From assembly GCA_964474455.1 (NCBI GenBank), contig CAYYSU010000005.1, forward strand, positions 1 through 64,000: DNA of 64,000 nt. The letters are read 5' to 3'. Below, one piece after another: positions 1 through 9,500 of this stretch; positions within the stretch are counted from its first letter, which is position 1, and every line of letters begins with the position of its first letter. This DNA is from BM520 sp964474455 (GTDB taxonomy: Bacteria > Bacteroidota > Bacteroidia > Bacteroidales > BM520). The translations under genes and the position numbers were made by a program. A model generated the notes under the pieces. It was not told the origin of the DNA and made no database searches. It saw only the letters and a list, made by a program, of their open reading frames with translations.

Positions 1-70
1 ATTTATTTATAGAACTGTTCATAAACCTAAATTATTTCCTATATTTGGTACTGATAAGTAACAAAAACAA

Positions 71-102
71 AAAAGGCCGTTCCATATTAGAACAGCCTTT
101 TT
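71..102 (-). terminator. Rho-independent terminator of the exbB/exbD operon
   Basis: Read on the minus strand, an inverted repeat (AAGGCTGTTC / GAACGGCCTT, one G-T pair, 7-base loop) is followed by a run of T. It lies 25 bases after the stop of the last exbD-like gene and most likely ends that operon. Confidence 0.8.
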
Positions 103-126
103 AGAATCACTTCAGCGATTACTATA

Positions 127-588
127 TTATTTTTTAGCGCCTTTTCGTGTAGAGTAGTTAATCTTAAACGCACCAATCTGTCTGAGTTCCTGTTTAACAT
201 CCGTTACGATACCCATTCTAACTTCCTTGTCAACTTTCAGTGAAGTAGTAAGGAATTTACGGTCGATTTCGTCGCGTGATGCTCTTTCAGCAATAATAAA
301 GTCCTGGACTTCATTAATGGTAGCGATACGGTCGTTAAGCTGTATACGTGATTCCGTGCCAAGTTTTTTGTTGACAGGGGGACCAATTTGTATATAGCTC
401 ACCAGCGATTTTTTTTCTAATTTTTGCACTTCATAAGCTATCGGTGCTGACACCTTAACAAGCGGTGTTGTTTCTCTCATGGTAGTAGCTACCATAAAGA
501 AGAAAAGCAGCATAAAGATGATATCAGGCAGTGAAGAAGTAGAAATTGCCGGAGTACCTTTGGATTTTTTTGTGCCAAAACGTCCCAT
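127..588 (-). CDS. ExbD/TolR-family biopolymer transporter (second copy of the operon)
   Basis: This 153-residue inner-membrane protein is the TolR/ExbD-type partner of a proton channel that energises outer-membrane processes such as TonB-dependent import. There is one N-terminal membrane helix near residues 20-38, and it carries the Asp of the family signature (SLPDIIFMLLFF, Asp about residue 22) that conducts protons. The rest is a periplasmic domain. It is the last gene of a four-gene operon, one base after the other exbD-like gene and just before a terminator. Two exbD-like genes after one exbB are common in Bacteroidota. Whether this pair serves TonB, Tol or motility-related functions cannot be read from the sequence. 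Confidence 0.9.
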   Translation of the reverse strand: MGRFGTKKSKGTPAISTSSLPDIIFMLLFFFMVATTMRETTPLVKVSAPIAYEVQKLEKKSLVSYIQIGPPVNKKLGTESRIQLNDRIATINEVQDFIIAERASRDEIDRKFLTTSLKVDKEVRMGIVTDVKQELRQIGAFKINYSTRKGAKK

Positions 589-589
589 A

Positions 590-1162
590 TTATTTGTCTC
601 CTATATTTGCGGGTTCAGCTTCTGAGATTGATACAGGTACAGCCTTTTTAATGGCAGATATATAGTTATCATTACTCAGGTTTTCGAATTTTATTCCGAA
701 TTTCTCCATGGAGAGTTCGTCACGAAGTTCACTAACGGCTGCAGTAAGAGCATCCTGAACCTGAATATACATATCGTATGATGTACCCCTGTCATTTTTC
801 AATGAGATAATACCTTTCGAAACAAAAACTTCACCGAGATAATCGATTTGTTTCAATTCCTTTTCGGGAAGTTTTTCAAGGTTTCCAGGGTTATGAAGAA
901 ATTCTTTAGCCTGATCTTTTAAGTTCCGGATATCTCCAGGCTTACCGTTAATCATGATACGGTCTGATTTACTTACAAGAACAGTAAAGATATTTCTATC
1001 TTTTACATCTGGCGGGTCAACATTTTCGGGCAATGGCGGAGGCAGTCTCCTTGCGATACCTGTATCAATATCCATTGTAGTTGTTACAAGGAAGAAGATA
1101 AGGAGCAAGAAAGCGATATCTGCCATCGAGCTTGCATTAATTTCCGTGACGTTTTTTGCCAT
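590..1162 (-). CDS. ExbD/TolR-family biopolymer transporter (first copy of the operon)
   Basis: This 190-residue ExbD/TolR-like protein has a short cytoplasmic N-terminus and one membrane helix at about residues 12-32. The helix carries the conserved proton-path Asp (SSMADIAFLLLIFF). The longer periplasmic part includes a segment (RRLPPPLPENVDPPDVK) rich in proline, as expected for a region spanning periplasm. It lies 4 bases after the four-helix protein gene and 1 base before the second exbD-like gene, so translation is probably coupled. The two ExbD-like proteins differ in length and sequence, so they may form a mixed complex or give alternative partners for the single ExbB-like channel. 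Confidence 0.9.
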   Translation of the reverse strand: MAKNVTEINASSMADIAFLLLIFFLVTTTMDIDTGIARRLPPPLPENVDPPDVKDRNIFTVLVSKSDRIMINGKPGDIRNLKDQAKEFLHNPGNLEKLPEKELKQIDYLGEVFVSKGIISLKNDRGTSYDMYIQVQDALTAAVSELRDELSMEKFGIKFENLSNDNYISAIKKAVPVSISEAEPANIGDK

Positions 1163-1166
1163 AATA

Positions 1167-1625
1167 TTATTTTTTAAGCATACTTGATATGCTGGAGTAG
1201 ATTACCGCCAGAACTGCAGCACCACCGAGGAAGTAAGTGAAATAAATTGCTGCTCCCACAATACGTGAGGTGTCAGCAGATACTTCAAGACGTTGTAATT
1301 CTTCTGGTGAAAATGCATTTCCGGATAATGCGAAGTAAGAAATAAGAGCTACTACAGCAAGTAATGCAATGAAGATCAGTCCTTTTATCAGGCCTTTTCC
1401 ATTTTGCCCGGCGAATACCAGTGGGAAAAATATGGCCAGAAGAGCACACAGCCCCAGTTCTATTAGCGTCATTGTAATGAATGGGCTAAGGATCTGGTTT
1501 TGTAACTCAACATCTCCGGCAATAGCTTTGTCACCTTTCAACCATGTAAGAGCAATAAAAATTACTCCTGCCACAATAAAGATGATGGAGATGATTCTGA
1601 ATATTAAATGAATTGTCTTATCCAT
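1167..1625 (-). CDS. Four-helix membrane protein of the exbB/exbD operon, unknown function
   Basis: I do not recognise a named family. The 152-residue protein has four hydrophobic segments (about residues 8-28, 50-72, 80-100 and 122-146) and no obvious catalytic motif, so it should be an integral inner-membrane protein. It sits between the exbB-like gene (20-base gap) and the first exbD-like gene (4-base gap), a place where Bacteroidota often have an uncharacterised membrane protein. Operon position suggests an accessory subunit or assembly factor of the proton channel. That role is inferred only from context. Confidence 0.75.
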   Translation of the reverse strand: MDKTIHLIFRIISIIFIVAGVIFIALTWLKGDKAIAGDVELQNQILSPFITMTLIELGLCALLAIFFPLVFAGQNGKGLIKGLIFIALLAVVALISYFALSGNAFSPEELQRLEVSADTSRIVGAAIYFTYFLGGAAVLAVIYSSISSMLKK

Positions 1626-1645
1626 AATGAATTATCCTATTCTTT

Positions 1646-2458
1646 TTATTTATTTTTAGAAAGCATGTCAATGAGAGAGATTGTAGAATCTTCCATATCA
1701 TTAACAAGACCATCGATTTTCGCTACACAGTAGTTATAGAAAATCTGAAGGATAACGGCGGTAATAAGACCGAATACAGTAGTAAGAAGGGCCACTTTAA
1801 TACCGTCGGCAACAACTGCAGGAGAGATATCACCTACAATAGCGATGTTATCGAATGCACCGATCATACCAATAACAGTACCCATGAAACCAAGGTTTGG
1901 TGCAAGAGTGATAAATAGTGAGATCCAGCTGAGTCCTTTTTCAAGGCGACCGGTGAGTACGCCACCATAAGAGATGATTGACTTCTCAACCATGTCAATA
2001 CCTTCGTCGTACTTGTCCAGGCCTTGGAAGAATATTCCAGCCACAGGACCGCGAGTGTTTTTACATACTTCTTTTGCAGCATCAACGCCTTCATTTTCAA
2101 GAGCATCTTCAACTTTGAGGAGAAGTTTGTTTGTGTTTGTCGTAGAAAGGTTCAGATAAATAATTCTTTCGATGGAGAGAGCTAGTCCGAAGATAAGACA
2201 TAAAAGCACGATAGCCATAAATCCGGCACCACCTTCAATAAATTTTTCTTTAAGGATTTGGTGGAACGTTTTTTTAACTGGCTCCTCATCTTCTAAGAGC
2301 ATCGCTGGTGCTGCTTCTTCAGCAACGCTACTGGCTGTTTCAGCTACCATCTCTTGCGTGGCAGGATCATTGGTAGTATTCTCCTGTGCAAGAACTGTCT
2401 TGTTAAGTCCGATTGACAGCAGTACTGCAACTGACAAAAAGGCGATTAATTTTTTCAT
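1646..2458 (-). CDS. MotA/TolQ/ExbB proton channel family protein
   Basis: This 270-residue protein is the channel-forming partner of the downstream ExbD-like proteins. It starts with a signal-like hydrophobic stretch (MKKLIAFLSVAVLLSIGLN) and a periplasmic acidic linker (about 25-65). Then come three ExbB-type membrane helices (about 78-100, 180-205 and 218-245). The family signature is visible in the region GLSWISLFITLAPNLGFMG and the following GTVIGMIGAF. The N-terminal signal/extra segment is typical of Bacteroidota ExbB proteins. It is the first gene of the operon and starts about 90 bases downstream of tRNA-Ser on the same strand. I see no exact TAnnTTTG box in front of it. Confidence 0.92.
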   Translation of the reverse strand: MKKLIAFLSVAVLLSIGLNKTVLAQENTTNDPATQEMVAETASSVAEEAAPAMLLEDEEPVKKTFHQILKEKFIEGGAGFMAIVLLCLIFGLALSIERIIYLNLSTTNTNKLLLKVEDALENEGVDAAKEVCKNTRGPVAGIFFQGLDKYDEGIDMVEKSIISYGGVLTGRLEKGLSWISLFITLAPNLGFMGTVIGMIGAFDNIAIVGDISPAVVADGIKVALLTTVFGLITAVILQIFYNYCVAKIDGLVNDMEDSTISLIDMLSKNK

Positions 2459-2545
2459 GATTGAAAAGAATTGATGTTTAATGATTTAAATTGTTTTCTA
2501 TGTATCTGTATTTAAAAAATTCTTAGAACAAATGTCTCCGTCCCG

Positions 2546-2633
2546 CGGAGAGAGCGGGATTCGAACCCGCGGTACGCTTTTGGCATACACCCGCTTTCCA
2601 GGCGAGCACCTTCAGCCACTCGGTCACCTCTCC
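2546..2633 (-). tRNA. tRNA-Ser, anticodon GGA
   Basis: An 88-base class II tRNA with a long variable arm. On the minus strand the acceptor stem GGAGAGG pairs with TCTCTCC, followed by discriminator G. The T arm is GCGGG-TTCGAAT-CCCGC and the anticodon loop reads CTGGAAA, placing anticodon GGA at 2597-2599 (complement). The 3' CCA is not encoded. The nearest relatives by eye are bacterial tRNA-Ser(GGA), which decodes UCC and UCU. Confidence 0.96.
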
Positions 2634-2772
2634 ATCTTGCACCTGCCTGGCGCACACAATTTGCGGGGCTAAATTACAAAAATTATAAACAAATAAAAAT
2701 CAACTTACTTTAATTATATGTCAGCCCCGTATTTCTAAATATTAACGAAATATCAACTTTGTTATTTTAGGT

Positions 2773-3810
2773 TTAATTATTCCCCACTGTCATCTCACCA
2801 CGTAATGGCTTTTGTAGCAGCTCCTCTACCTCGTTGCGGCTTCTGCCACTGCCCAGCAGATACATCAACTTGGCAAGGGCCGCTTCGGTAGTGATATCGT
2901 AGCCACCGATAACGCCAAGCTTACCCATATCAAGGCTTGAAGCATATTTCCCAATCTCCACAGAGCCACCTTTACATTGGGTGACATTATACACTATCAG
3001 ACCTTTTTCTCGAGCTCTCTTCAGCTGCTCCAAAAACCACTTTTCAGTAGGTGCATTGCCACTGCCAAATGTCTCAAGAATAATCGCCTCAAGACCCTGG
3101 GCATCAATAATTGCCGCTACTACGGACTCCTGTATCCCGGGGAATAGCTTTAGTACTGCAACATTATTATTTAATGACTTATGAATCTTAAGCTTTTTTG
3201 AATTTGGCTTAAGAATTCTTCTATGATGATATTTTATGTGTACGCCGGCTTCTGCAAGTAAAGGATAGTTGACAGATAAAAAAGCTCCAAAATGTTCGGC
3301 GTTAAACTTATGTGCTCTATTACCTCTAAAGAGTTGGTTTTCAAAATATATTGTTACTTCAGGAATCAGTGGAGTACCATTAATCTTGGCAGCTGCAATC
3401 TCTATGGCGGTAATAAAATTTTCACGCCCGTCGCTTCGCAGCATTCCCAACGGCAGCTGTGAGCCGGTGAAGATAACGGGCTTTTTAAGGTTCTCAAGCA
3501 TGAAGCTCATCATGGAAGCACTGTAAGCCATTGTGTCGCTGCCATGGAGAATAACAAAACCATCATACAATTCATAGTTGTTCTCGATAACCTCTACCAG
3601 TTGAACCCAAAACGAAGGATTCATGTCTGAAGAGTCGATAAGTGGATCAAAAGAATGACAATCAATGATATAATCCATCTCCTTTAATTCAGGCATCTGG
3701 GTGTATATCCGGGCAAAATCGAAAGGCTTCAGCGCTCCGGAATTTAGATCCTTTGTCATCCCAATGGTGCCACCGGTATAAATTACCAGTATGGAAGTTT
3801 TGTTATCCAT
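2773..3810 (-). CDS. ansA: Type I L-asparaginase
   Basis: This cytoplasmic enzyme hydrolyses L-asparagine to aspartate and ammonia. The 345-residue protein shows both asparaginase signatures: the first around YTGGTIGM (nucleophile Thr about residue 15) and the second HGSDTMAY (residues 89-96, with the Thr-Asp pair). There is no signal peptide, and the length fits the type I cytoplasmic family (about 340). It lies 6 bases after the tatD gene and is probably co-transcribed with it. The archaeal GatD homologue is an alternative for the fold but normally has an N-terminal extension, which is absent here. Confidence 0.92.
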   Translation of the reverse strand: MDNKTSILVIYTGGTIGMTKDLNSGALKPFDFARIYTQMPELKEMDYIIDCHSFDPLIDSSDMNPSFWVQLVEVIENNYELYDGFVILHGSDTMAYSASMMSFMLENLKKPVIFTGSQLPLGMLRSDGRENFITAIEIAAAKINGTPLIPEVTIYFENQLFRGNRAHKFNAEHFGAFLSVNYPLLAEAGVHIKYHHRRILKPNSKKLKIHKSLNNNVAVLKLFPGIQESVVAAIIDAQGLEAIILETFGSGNAPTEKWFLEQLKRAREKGLIVYNVTQCKGGSVEIGKYASSLDMGKLGVIGGYDITTEAALAKLMYLLGSGRSRNEVEELLQKPLRGEMTVGNN

Positions 3811-3816
3811 AGTATA

Positions 3817-4593
3817 TTATTTTTTGATCTTGTTAAATAATGTCATTGTATTCTCTGTTGTGGCTTTTGCTAACTCTTCGCGGGATATTACATAAAGCTC
3901 AGCCAAATGTGTGGCAATAATTGGAATATATGAGCTGTCATTTCTGCTACCTCTGAAAGGCATGGGTGCCAGAAAGGGTGAATCTGTCTCAAGTAAAATT
4001 GACGATAACGGGACCCCTTTGATGGCAGTTTTGAGCCCGGAGTTTTTAAATGTAAGAACACCGCCAATTCCAAGGTAAAAGCCCATATCAACACAACGTT
4101 TGGCATGATCTGAATTCCCACTAAAACAATGAAACACACCCTTCACGTCTTTGTATTCAGGCATAGATAAAATCTCCAGTGTCTCATCCATGCTGTCGCG
4201 AGTATGTATCGCAACAGGTAAGTCCAAATCTAATGATATCTCCAGCTGATATTTGAATACCTCTGTCTGCTCACGAAAAAATGTTTTATCCCAATAAAGG
4301 TCTATGCCGATCTCTCCTATGGCAATAAAATCTCTCGTATCAAGTGCATCTTCTATGGATTTTAACTCCTGCTTGTAGGTTTTTTTTACTGATGTGGGAT
4401 GCAACCCCATCATAGGAAAACAATTTTTCGGATACTTATCTGTGAGGTTCAACAGCGGAGTGATGCTCCCGGAATCAATATTGGGAAGCAGAAGGTACTC
4501 CACCCCGGCGAGGACAGATTTTTTTATCACCGTGTCACGATCCTCGTCAAAGGCGTTAAGATATAAATGCGTATGCGTATCAGCGAAAACCAT
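3817..4593 (-). CDS. TatD-family metal-dependent hydrolase (DNase)
   Basis: The product belongs to the TatD family of metal-dependent nucleases (3'-5' exonuclease/DNase activity in characterised members). The N-terminal metal motif is DTHTHLYLN, with histidines about residues 7 and 9. Further motifs are GEIGIDLYWD, a His in VAIHTRDS, the metal/catalytic HCFSG region, and LLETDSPFLAP near the C-terminus. I place the start at the ATG at 4593, giving 258 residues. An upstream TTG at 4614 would put the first codons inside the -7 promoter box (4598-4605). The ansA gene follows after 6 bases. Confidence 0.9.
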   Translation of the reverse strand: MVFADTHTHLYLNAFDEDRDTVIKKSVLAGVEYLLLPNIDSGSITPLLNLTDKYPKNCFPMMGLHPTSVKKTYKQELKSIEDALDTRDFIAIGEIGIDLYWDKTFFREQTEVFKYQLEISLDLDLPVAIHTRDSMDETLEILSMPEYKDVKGVFHCFSGNSDHAKRCVDMGFYLGIGGVLTFKNSGLKTAIKGVPLSSILLETDSPFLAPMPFRGSRNDSSYIPIIATHLAELYVISREELAKATTENTMTLFNKIKK

Positions 4594-4597
4594 TATG

Positions 4598-4605
4598 CAA
4601 AAATA
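4598..4605 (-). promoter_or_regulatory. -7 promoter box of tatD
   Basis: Exact Bacteroidota -7 element (TATTTTTG) ending only 4 bases before the ATG, so the mRNA would be almost leaderless. No clear -33 TTTG is seen. Confidence 0.55.
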
Positions 4606-4715
4606 GAAATTCAACTCATAGTGTATTAAAAAAGTATAGAAATAGATGTTAACTATGTGTTTATCGTGAACTTTTGAAATAATAACGTAAAAACAGCGCC
4701 TGTTGGTATATTATT

Positions 4716-4723
4716 TATCTTTG
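4716..4723 (+). promoter_or_regulatory. -7 promoter box of the family 9 glycosyltransferase
   Basis: Exact TAnnTTTG element (TATCTTTG) ending 7 bases before the ATG at 4731. A very short leader is predicted. Confidence 0.55.
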
Positions 4724-4730
4724 CAGTGTC

Positions 4731-5723
4731 ATGGCAAAAATCCTTGTTGTTCGCTTCAGCTCCATTGGAGATATCGTGCTTACCACTCCTGTGGTGCGCA
4801 TGCTGGCCAACAATGGTCATGAGGTCTTTTATCTTACCAAAAAAGAACACTACGGAATCCTTCAAAACAACCCCTATATATTAAAGGTGTTCCTGCTGTC
4901 GGGAAATTTTAGTGAGGTGTTACAGGAGATAAAAAAGGAGAATGTGGATTATGTCGTGGATCTGCATCGTAACCTGCGAACCTTTCGGGTGAAGATGGCT
5001 CTGAAAAAACCATTCCGTTCATTTAAAAAACTAAATCTCTCGAAGTGGCTTCTGGTAAATTTTGGAATAAATCTACTTCCAAAGGTTCATATTGTTGACA
5101 GATACCTTGAGGCTGCCGGGAAGTATATCGATACTAATGATGGTGAAGGCCTTGATTACTTTTCCGGGAGTGATGATTATCCGGAAGAGCTGTCGCAAGC
5201 AGGACTAAAGCCGGAGAAGTACGTTGTGTTGGCAGTGGGAGGTCAGCATGCGACCAAAAGAATGCCCATTGGCAAGCTCATGGAGATATGTGATAAGCTG
5301 GTTTTTCCTGTGGTTATCCTTGGCGGGAAAGAAGATGCCGAAACCGGTGACCGGCTTGCAGAATTATCTGTAAATAATGTTTTGGATCTTTGTGGGAAAG
5401 TTTCTGTTAACACATCGGCACAGATTATTGGTCAGTGCGCCGCAATAATAACCCACGATACCGGCATGATGCATATTGCCGCCGCTTATAGAGGAAATAT
5501 TATCTCGGTATGGGGAAACACGACTCCCGCTTTTGGAATGACGCCATATCTTCCCGACGAATACCTCCACAGGTCTGTGATTATTGAAAACGAAAACCTA
5601 CGCTGCCGCCCTTGCTCTAAAATTGGTTATGATCAATGCCCAAAAGATCATTTTAAGTGTATGGAGCTACTGGATAGTGATGAAATTGTTGCAGCGGTAC
5701 AAGAACTTGTAATAGGATTCTGA
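4731..5723 (+). CDS. Glycosyltransferase family 9 (heptosyltransferase-like)
   Basis: This 330-residue cytoplasmic GT-B enzyme resembles ADP-heptose:LPS heptosyltransferases that build the inner core of lipopolysaccharide. The N-terminus KILVVRFSSIGDIVLTTPVV is the typical opening of the family. The C-terminal domain has the donor-binding region with THDTGMMHIAAA and SVWGNTTPAFG. Near the C-terminus there are four cysteines (LRCRPC, DQCP, FKCM) as in many heptosyltransferase II-like proteins. The donor cannot be fixed from sequence, because family 9 members also use other activated sugars. It is monocistronic, and its stop codon abuts the stop of the convergent hydrolase gene with no gap. Confidence 0.88.
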   Translation: MAKILVVRFSSIGDIVLTTPVVRMLANNGHEVFYLTKKEHYGILQNNPYILKVFLLSGNFSEVLQEIKKENVDYVVDLHRNLRTFRVKMALKKPFRSFKKLNLSKWLLVNFGINLLPKVHIVDRYLEAAGKYIDTNDGEGLDYFSGSDDYPEELSQAGLKPEKYVVLAVGGQHATKRMPIGKLMEICDKLVFPVVILGGKEDAETGDRLAELSVNNVLDLCGKVSVNTSAQIIGQCAAIITHDTGMMHIAAAYRGNIISVWGNTTPAFGMTPYLPDEYLHRSVIIENENLRCRPCSKIGYDQCPKDHFKCMELLDSDEIVAAVQELVIGF

Positions 5724-6359
5724 TTATAAAAATGGATTATCTCTCTTTTCTTTTCCTATGGTAGTAGCCTCACCATGACCCGGGAAAACCTTTGTGTCGT
5801 CAGGTAAGGTAAATAATTTTTCTCTTATGGATGAAAGAAGTAAGGGCATATCTCCTGTAGGCAGATCAGTGCGACCGATACTTTCTGCAAAGAGTACATC
5901 ACCGCTGAAAAGTTTTTTTTCTTCAGGAAGATAATAACAGAGACTACCGTTAGCATGTCCGGGAGTGTGAAGTATCTTTATTACAGAAGAACCAAATAAA
6001 ATTTCATCACCATCATTAAAAAATTCATCCGGTCTGGAGGGTTTTACTATGCTTAGGCCAAAAACAGACCCAAACTCCTCAGCAGAATCCCAAAAAAACA
6101 TGCTGTCCTTATGTGTGGAAGGCTTTACTGCGTATCTCTCTTCGATGAATTTAGCCCCCAGGATATGATCCACATGTGCATGAGTCAGCAGATGATGAGT
6201 TAAGGTAATATTATTTGTTTTAATATAATGTGATAATATTTCATCCTCCTCTTCAGAATAATTCGCTGCATCAATTAGCAAGCCTTCATTATTCTCATTA
6301 ATAAGAAGATATGTGTTAACCTGAAAGGCGTTGAAGACAAATGTGTGTACACGGATCAT
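5724..6359 (-). CDS. Metallo-beta-lactamase-fold hydrolase (glyoxalase II-like)
   Basis: This 211-residue soluble enzyme has the MBL metal motif THAHVDH (residues 59-65). Additional ligands are HTPGHANGS (His about 135), FSGDVLF (Asp about 154) and FPGHGEAT near the C-terminus. The size and motif spacing match the YcbL/glyoxalase II-type group, which hydrolyses thioesters such as S-lactoylglutathione. The long C-terminal domain of classical glyoxalase II is missing, so the true substrate is open. It is convergent with the glycosyltransferase gene and has its own promoter. Confidence 0.87.
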   Translation of the reverse strand: MIRVHTFVFNAFQVNTYLLINENNEGLLIDAANYSEEEDEILSHYIKTNNITLTHHLLTHAHVDHILGAKFIEERYAVKPSTHKDSMFFWDSAEEFGSVFGLSIVKPSRPDEFFNDGDEILFGSSVIKILHTPGHANGSLCYYLPEEKKLFSGDVLFAESIGRTDLPTGDMPLLLSSIREKLFTLPDDTKVFPGHGEATTIGKEKRDNPFL

Positions 6360-6373
6360 ATTTCTGTTTTTTG

Positions 6374-6381
6374 CAAATATA
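6374..6381 (-). promoter_or_regulatory. -7 promoter box of the MBL-fold hydrolase
   Basis: Exact TATATTTG on the minus strand, 14 bases before the ATG. A possible -33 TTG lies 16 bases further upstream (6398-6400). Confidence 0.55.
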
Positions 6382-6467
6382 GCTCTATGATTTATATCAA
6401 TGGTAAAAATGCATCGTTAAAATTTGATAACAGAAGGAGATTTTATTCATGGTGAAATAATAATTTG

Positions 6468-6475
6468 TACCTTCG
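6468..6475 (+). promoter_or_regulatory. Probable -7 promoter box of the propeller/Omp85 gene
   Basis: TACCTTCG differs from TAnnTTTG at one position and lies 64 bases before the chosen ATG. Its position supports the start at 6540 over the upstream TTG at 6465. Confidence 0.4.
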
Positions 6476-6539
6476 TGCTTCGGGTAAAATGCCCTTGTAT
6501 GTTTATTATTATCTTTTCAGCAGAAGATATTGTCAGAGT

Positions 6540-9500
6540 ATGAAAGGGAAAATCCTGTCACTGTATATCTTGATTCTGGCAACAACATTATTATTGTTGT
6601 CGGATGGTGCTTTTGCGCAGTTTTATAATGGTTCTCAGATGGAGTTTGGGCGCAAGAGATTGCAATACAGGGACTTTGTATGGACTTATTACCGTTACGA
6701 TCGTTTTGATACATATTTTTACAGAGGTGGCGAGGGCCTTGCAAATCAGTGCTCTGCCTATGCTGACTCATATCTCGATGAGATAGAACGTAAGTTGAAA
6801 ATGCGCACCGACGACAAGTTTAAGTTTATCGTATATAATACCCTCGATGACCTGAAGCAGAGTAATATCGGTTATATGACCAACCAACAATATAATACCG
6901 GGGGCATAACTCATATTCTTGACAACAAGGTTTTTCTCTATTTTAATGGTGATATCACGCATCTTAATCAACAGATACGGGCCGGAATCGCAAGGATTCT
7001 TATCGACCACATGACCCAGGGTGGTTCCATCGGCAATCAGATAAAAAATTCTACCCTTATGGATTTTCCGTCATGGTATATCGACGGTCTGGTATCATAT
7101 CTCTCCAATCCATGGGGTACAGATATTGACAATCTAATCAAAGATGGTTTTATTTCAGGTAAGTATGGTAAATTTAATCATCTGCAGGGTGAGGATGCTC
7201 GATTGGCAGGACACTCTTTGTGGTTTTTCATAGCTTCAAAATATGGAGAAACGGTTATCCCCGACATTGTATATATGGCTAAATCAAGCCGAAATACCGA
7301 CGCCGGATTTACATACGTTATAAACATCTCTTTTAAAACACTTATTACCGAATGGGAGAATTTTTTTAATGAAAGGTATCTTACTGAAGATGAGGGCAGA
7401 GAGCTCCCCGTGAGCGATGTGATTAAAGCGAAACCCAACAAAAAATTTGTTTATGACAGGGTGCGCATAAGCCCTGATGGCAAATACATCGCTTTCTCTT
7501 ATAATGAAGTAGGAAAATACAAAGTTTATATTCAGGATATTGCCACCGGAAAGAAAAAGAAAGTTCTCTCAAGGGGAAACAGACTGAATGAAAAAGTCGA
7601 TTTCACATACCCCATTTTGGCGTGGCACCCGTCAGGAGAACTACTCTCCGTAATAACCATTGAAAAAGGTGTGGTGAGGCTTAACTTTTATAACGTAAAT
7701 ACTAAGGAGAAAGAAAAAATTAATCTAGTGAATTATCAGCAGATACTTGATGCTTCGTATAGCCCTGACGGCTCTAAACTTCTCCTCTCGGCGGTAAAAA
7801 ATAGTCATAGTGATATCTTTATTTTTGATATTGCTTCCGGATCCAACATGCAGCTTACGGATGATATTTATAATGATATGAATCCTCGTTTTATCAATGG
7901 GATGAAACAGATTATATTCTCTTCAAACAGACCCACAGATACTCTTGCGGAAAACTCTCCGCGGAAAGGTATTGTATTGCGAGATAAAAACGATCTTTTT
8001 ATCCTCAACTACCCTGACAAAGATGGTCTTTTGAGAAGGGTTACGAATACTCCTTTTGCCAATGAGAAAGAACCCCGGGAAGTCTCTCCTGGTCGATATA
8101 TGTTCCTCTCTGATGTTTCAGGAATATACAACAGACATTTGGCTGTGGTAGATAGCTCCATCGCTTTTGTCGATACAATTGCTCATTATAAGTATTTTAA
8201 CAAAACATTTCCTGTTACCAACTACTCCCGCAGTGTGGTGGATTACGATATTGATCCGGGAGCAGGTTATATCTCGGAGATTGTTTTTCATAATCAACGC
8301 TATTATACATACTATAGCAAGATGGACAATTACACCAGTGAGCCGTTAGGAACCATGCCTGAAACAACAGGATACATGGATGAGGTTTTGCGTTCAAACC
8401 TCACTGCGGAGGATCCGCAAATGAAAATAAGGCGCAATTATAAACGTTTTGTGTCCGTTTATGAGCCTGATCTCACTCCGGGATTGCCACTTTACGACAG
8501 AAGAGGAGATACCTTTCCTGATGACTCTCTGTCGCAGATTGTAAGTGTATATACCGGCATGGACTCTATGTCTGTTTTTTTGGATGATCCTGTGGATTAT
8601 TTTAAACCAGGACAGAAAAGAAATTATTATGTGGAATTTTCAATTAACGAGTTAGTGACACAGGTGGATTTTAATTCCCTGAACTACTCTTATCAACAGT
8701 TTTCCGGCGGTACTTCGCCAATATATCTTAATGCCGGGTTTAATGTCTTTACTCAGATTGGAGTAACCGACATCCTGGAAGATTATCGTATCATTGGTGG
8801 AGTAAAATTGGGTAGCGATCTTACCAATAATGAGTATATAATTAACTATTCTGACCTCTCGGGAAAGATTGATAAAGAGCTTATTCTGCATCGGAAGGCT
8901 GATATATTGTATCAAAGAGCCTATTTTGCCAATATACGAAATCATGAATTACTTTATAAACTCAGCCTCCCGTTAAATAGAGTGCTTTATGTGGCCGCCA
9001 CCGGAATACTGAGAAGTGATAAGAGAGTATATCTCGCTACAGACCCCTACAATCTTTCAGAATTTGACCTTAACAGAAACTGGACCGGACTAAAAGCTGA
9101 GCTTGTTTTTGATAATAGCTTTGATTTGAGTGACAATATCCCTGTGGGGACAAAATTTAAGGTCTTCGGAGAGTATTTCCAACTCATAAATAATGATTTT
9201 CATAATCTTTATGTTGCCGGATTTGATTTGCGACGCTATGACCGCCTGCACAGAACACTTATTTGGGCCAACAGGCTCTCTGCCTCCACTTCTCTGGGTA
9301 CTGATCGCCTGATATATTATATGGGTGGTGTGGATAACTGGATTGGCGCCCGTTTTGACCAAAATACCCCGATTAGTAATGATGTTAACTATGCCTATCA
9401 ATCGCTGGCTACCAACATGCATGGCTTTGATCAAAATATTCGTAATGGTAACTCTTTTATGCTCTTTAATACTGAGGTTCGTTGGCCTATCTTTCAACAT

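Noticed and set aside
40..47. An exact TATATTTG on the plus strand at the window start
   Set aside because: It faces a terminator and the end of the exbD-like gene, with no coding region behind it, so it is likely a chance AT-rich match.
6465..6539. Upstream TTG start for the propeller/Omp85 gene
   Set aside because: It would precede the promoter-like box and hide the clear signal peptide that begins at 6540.
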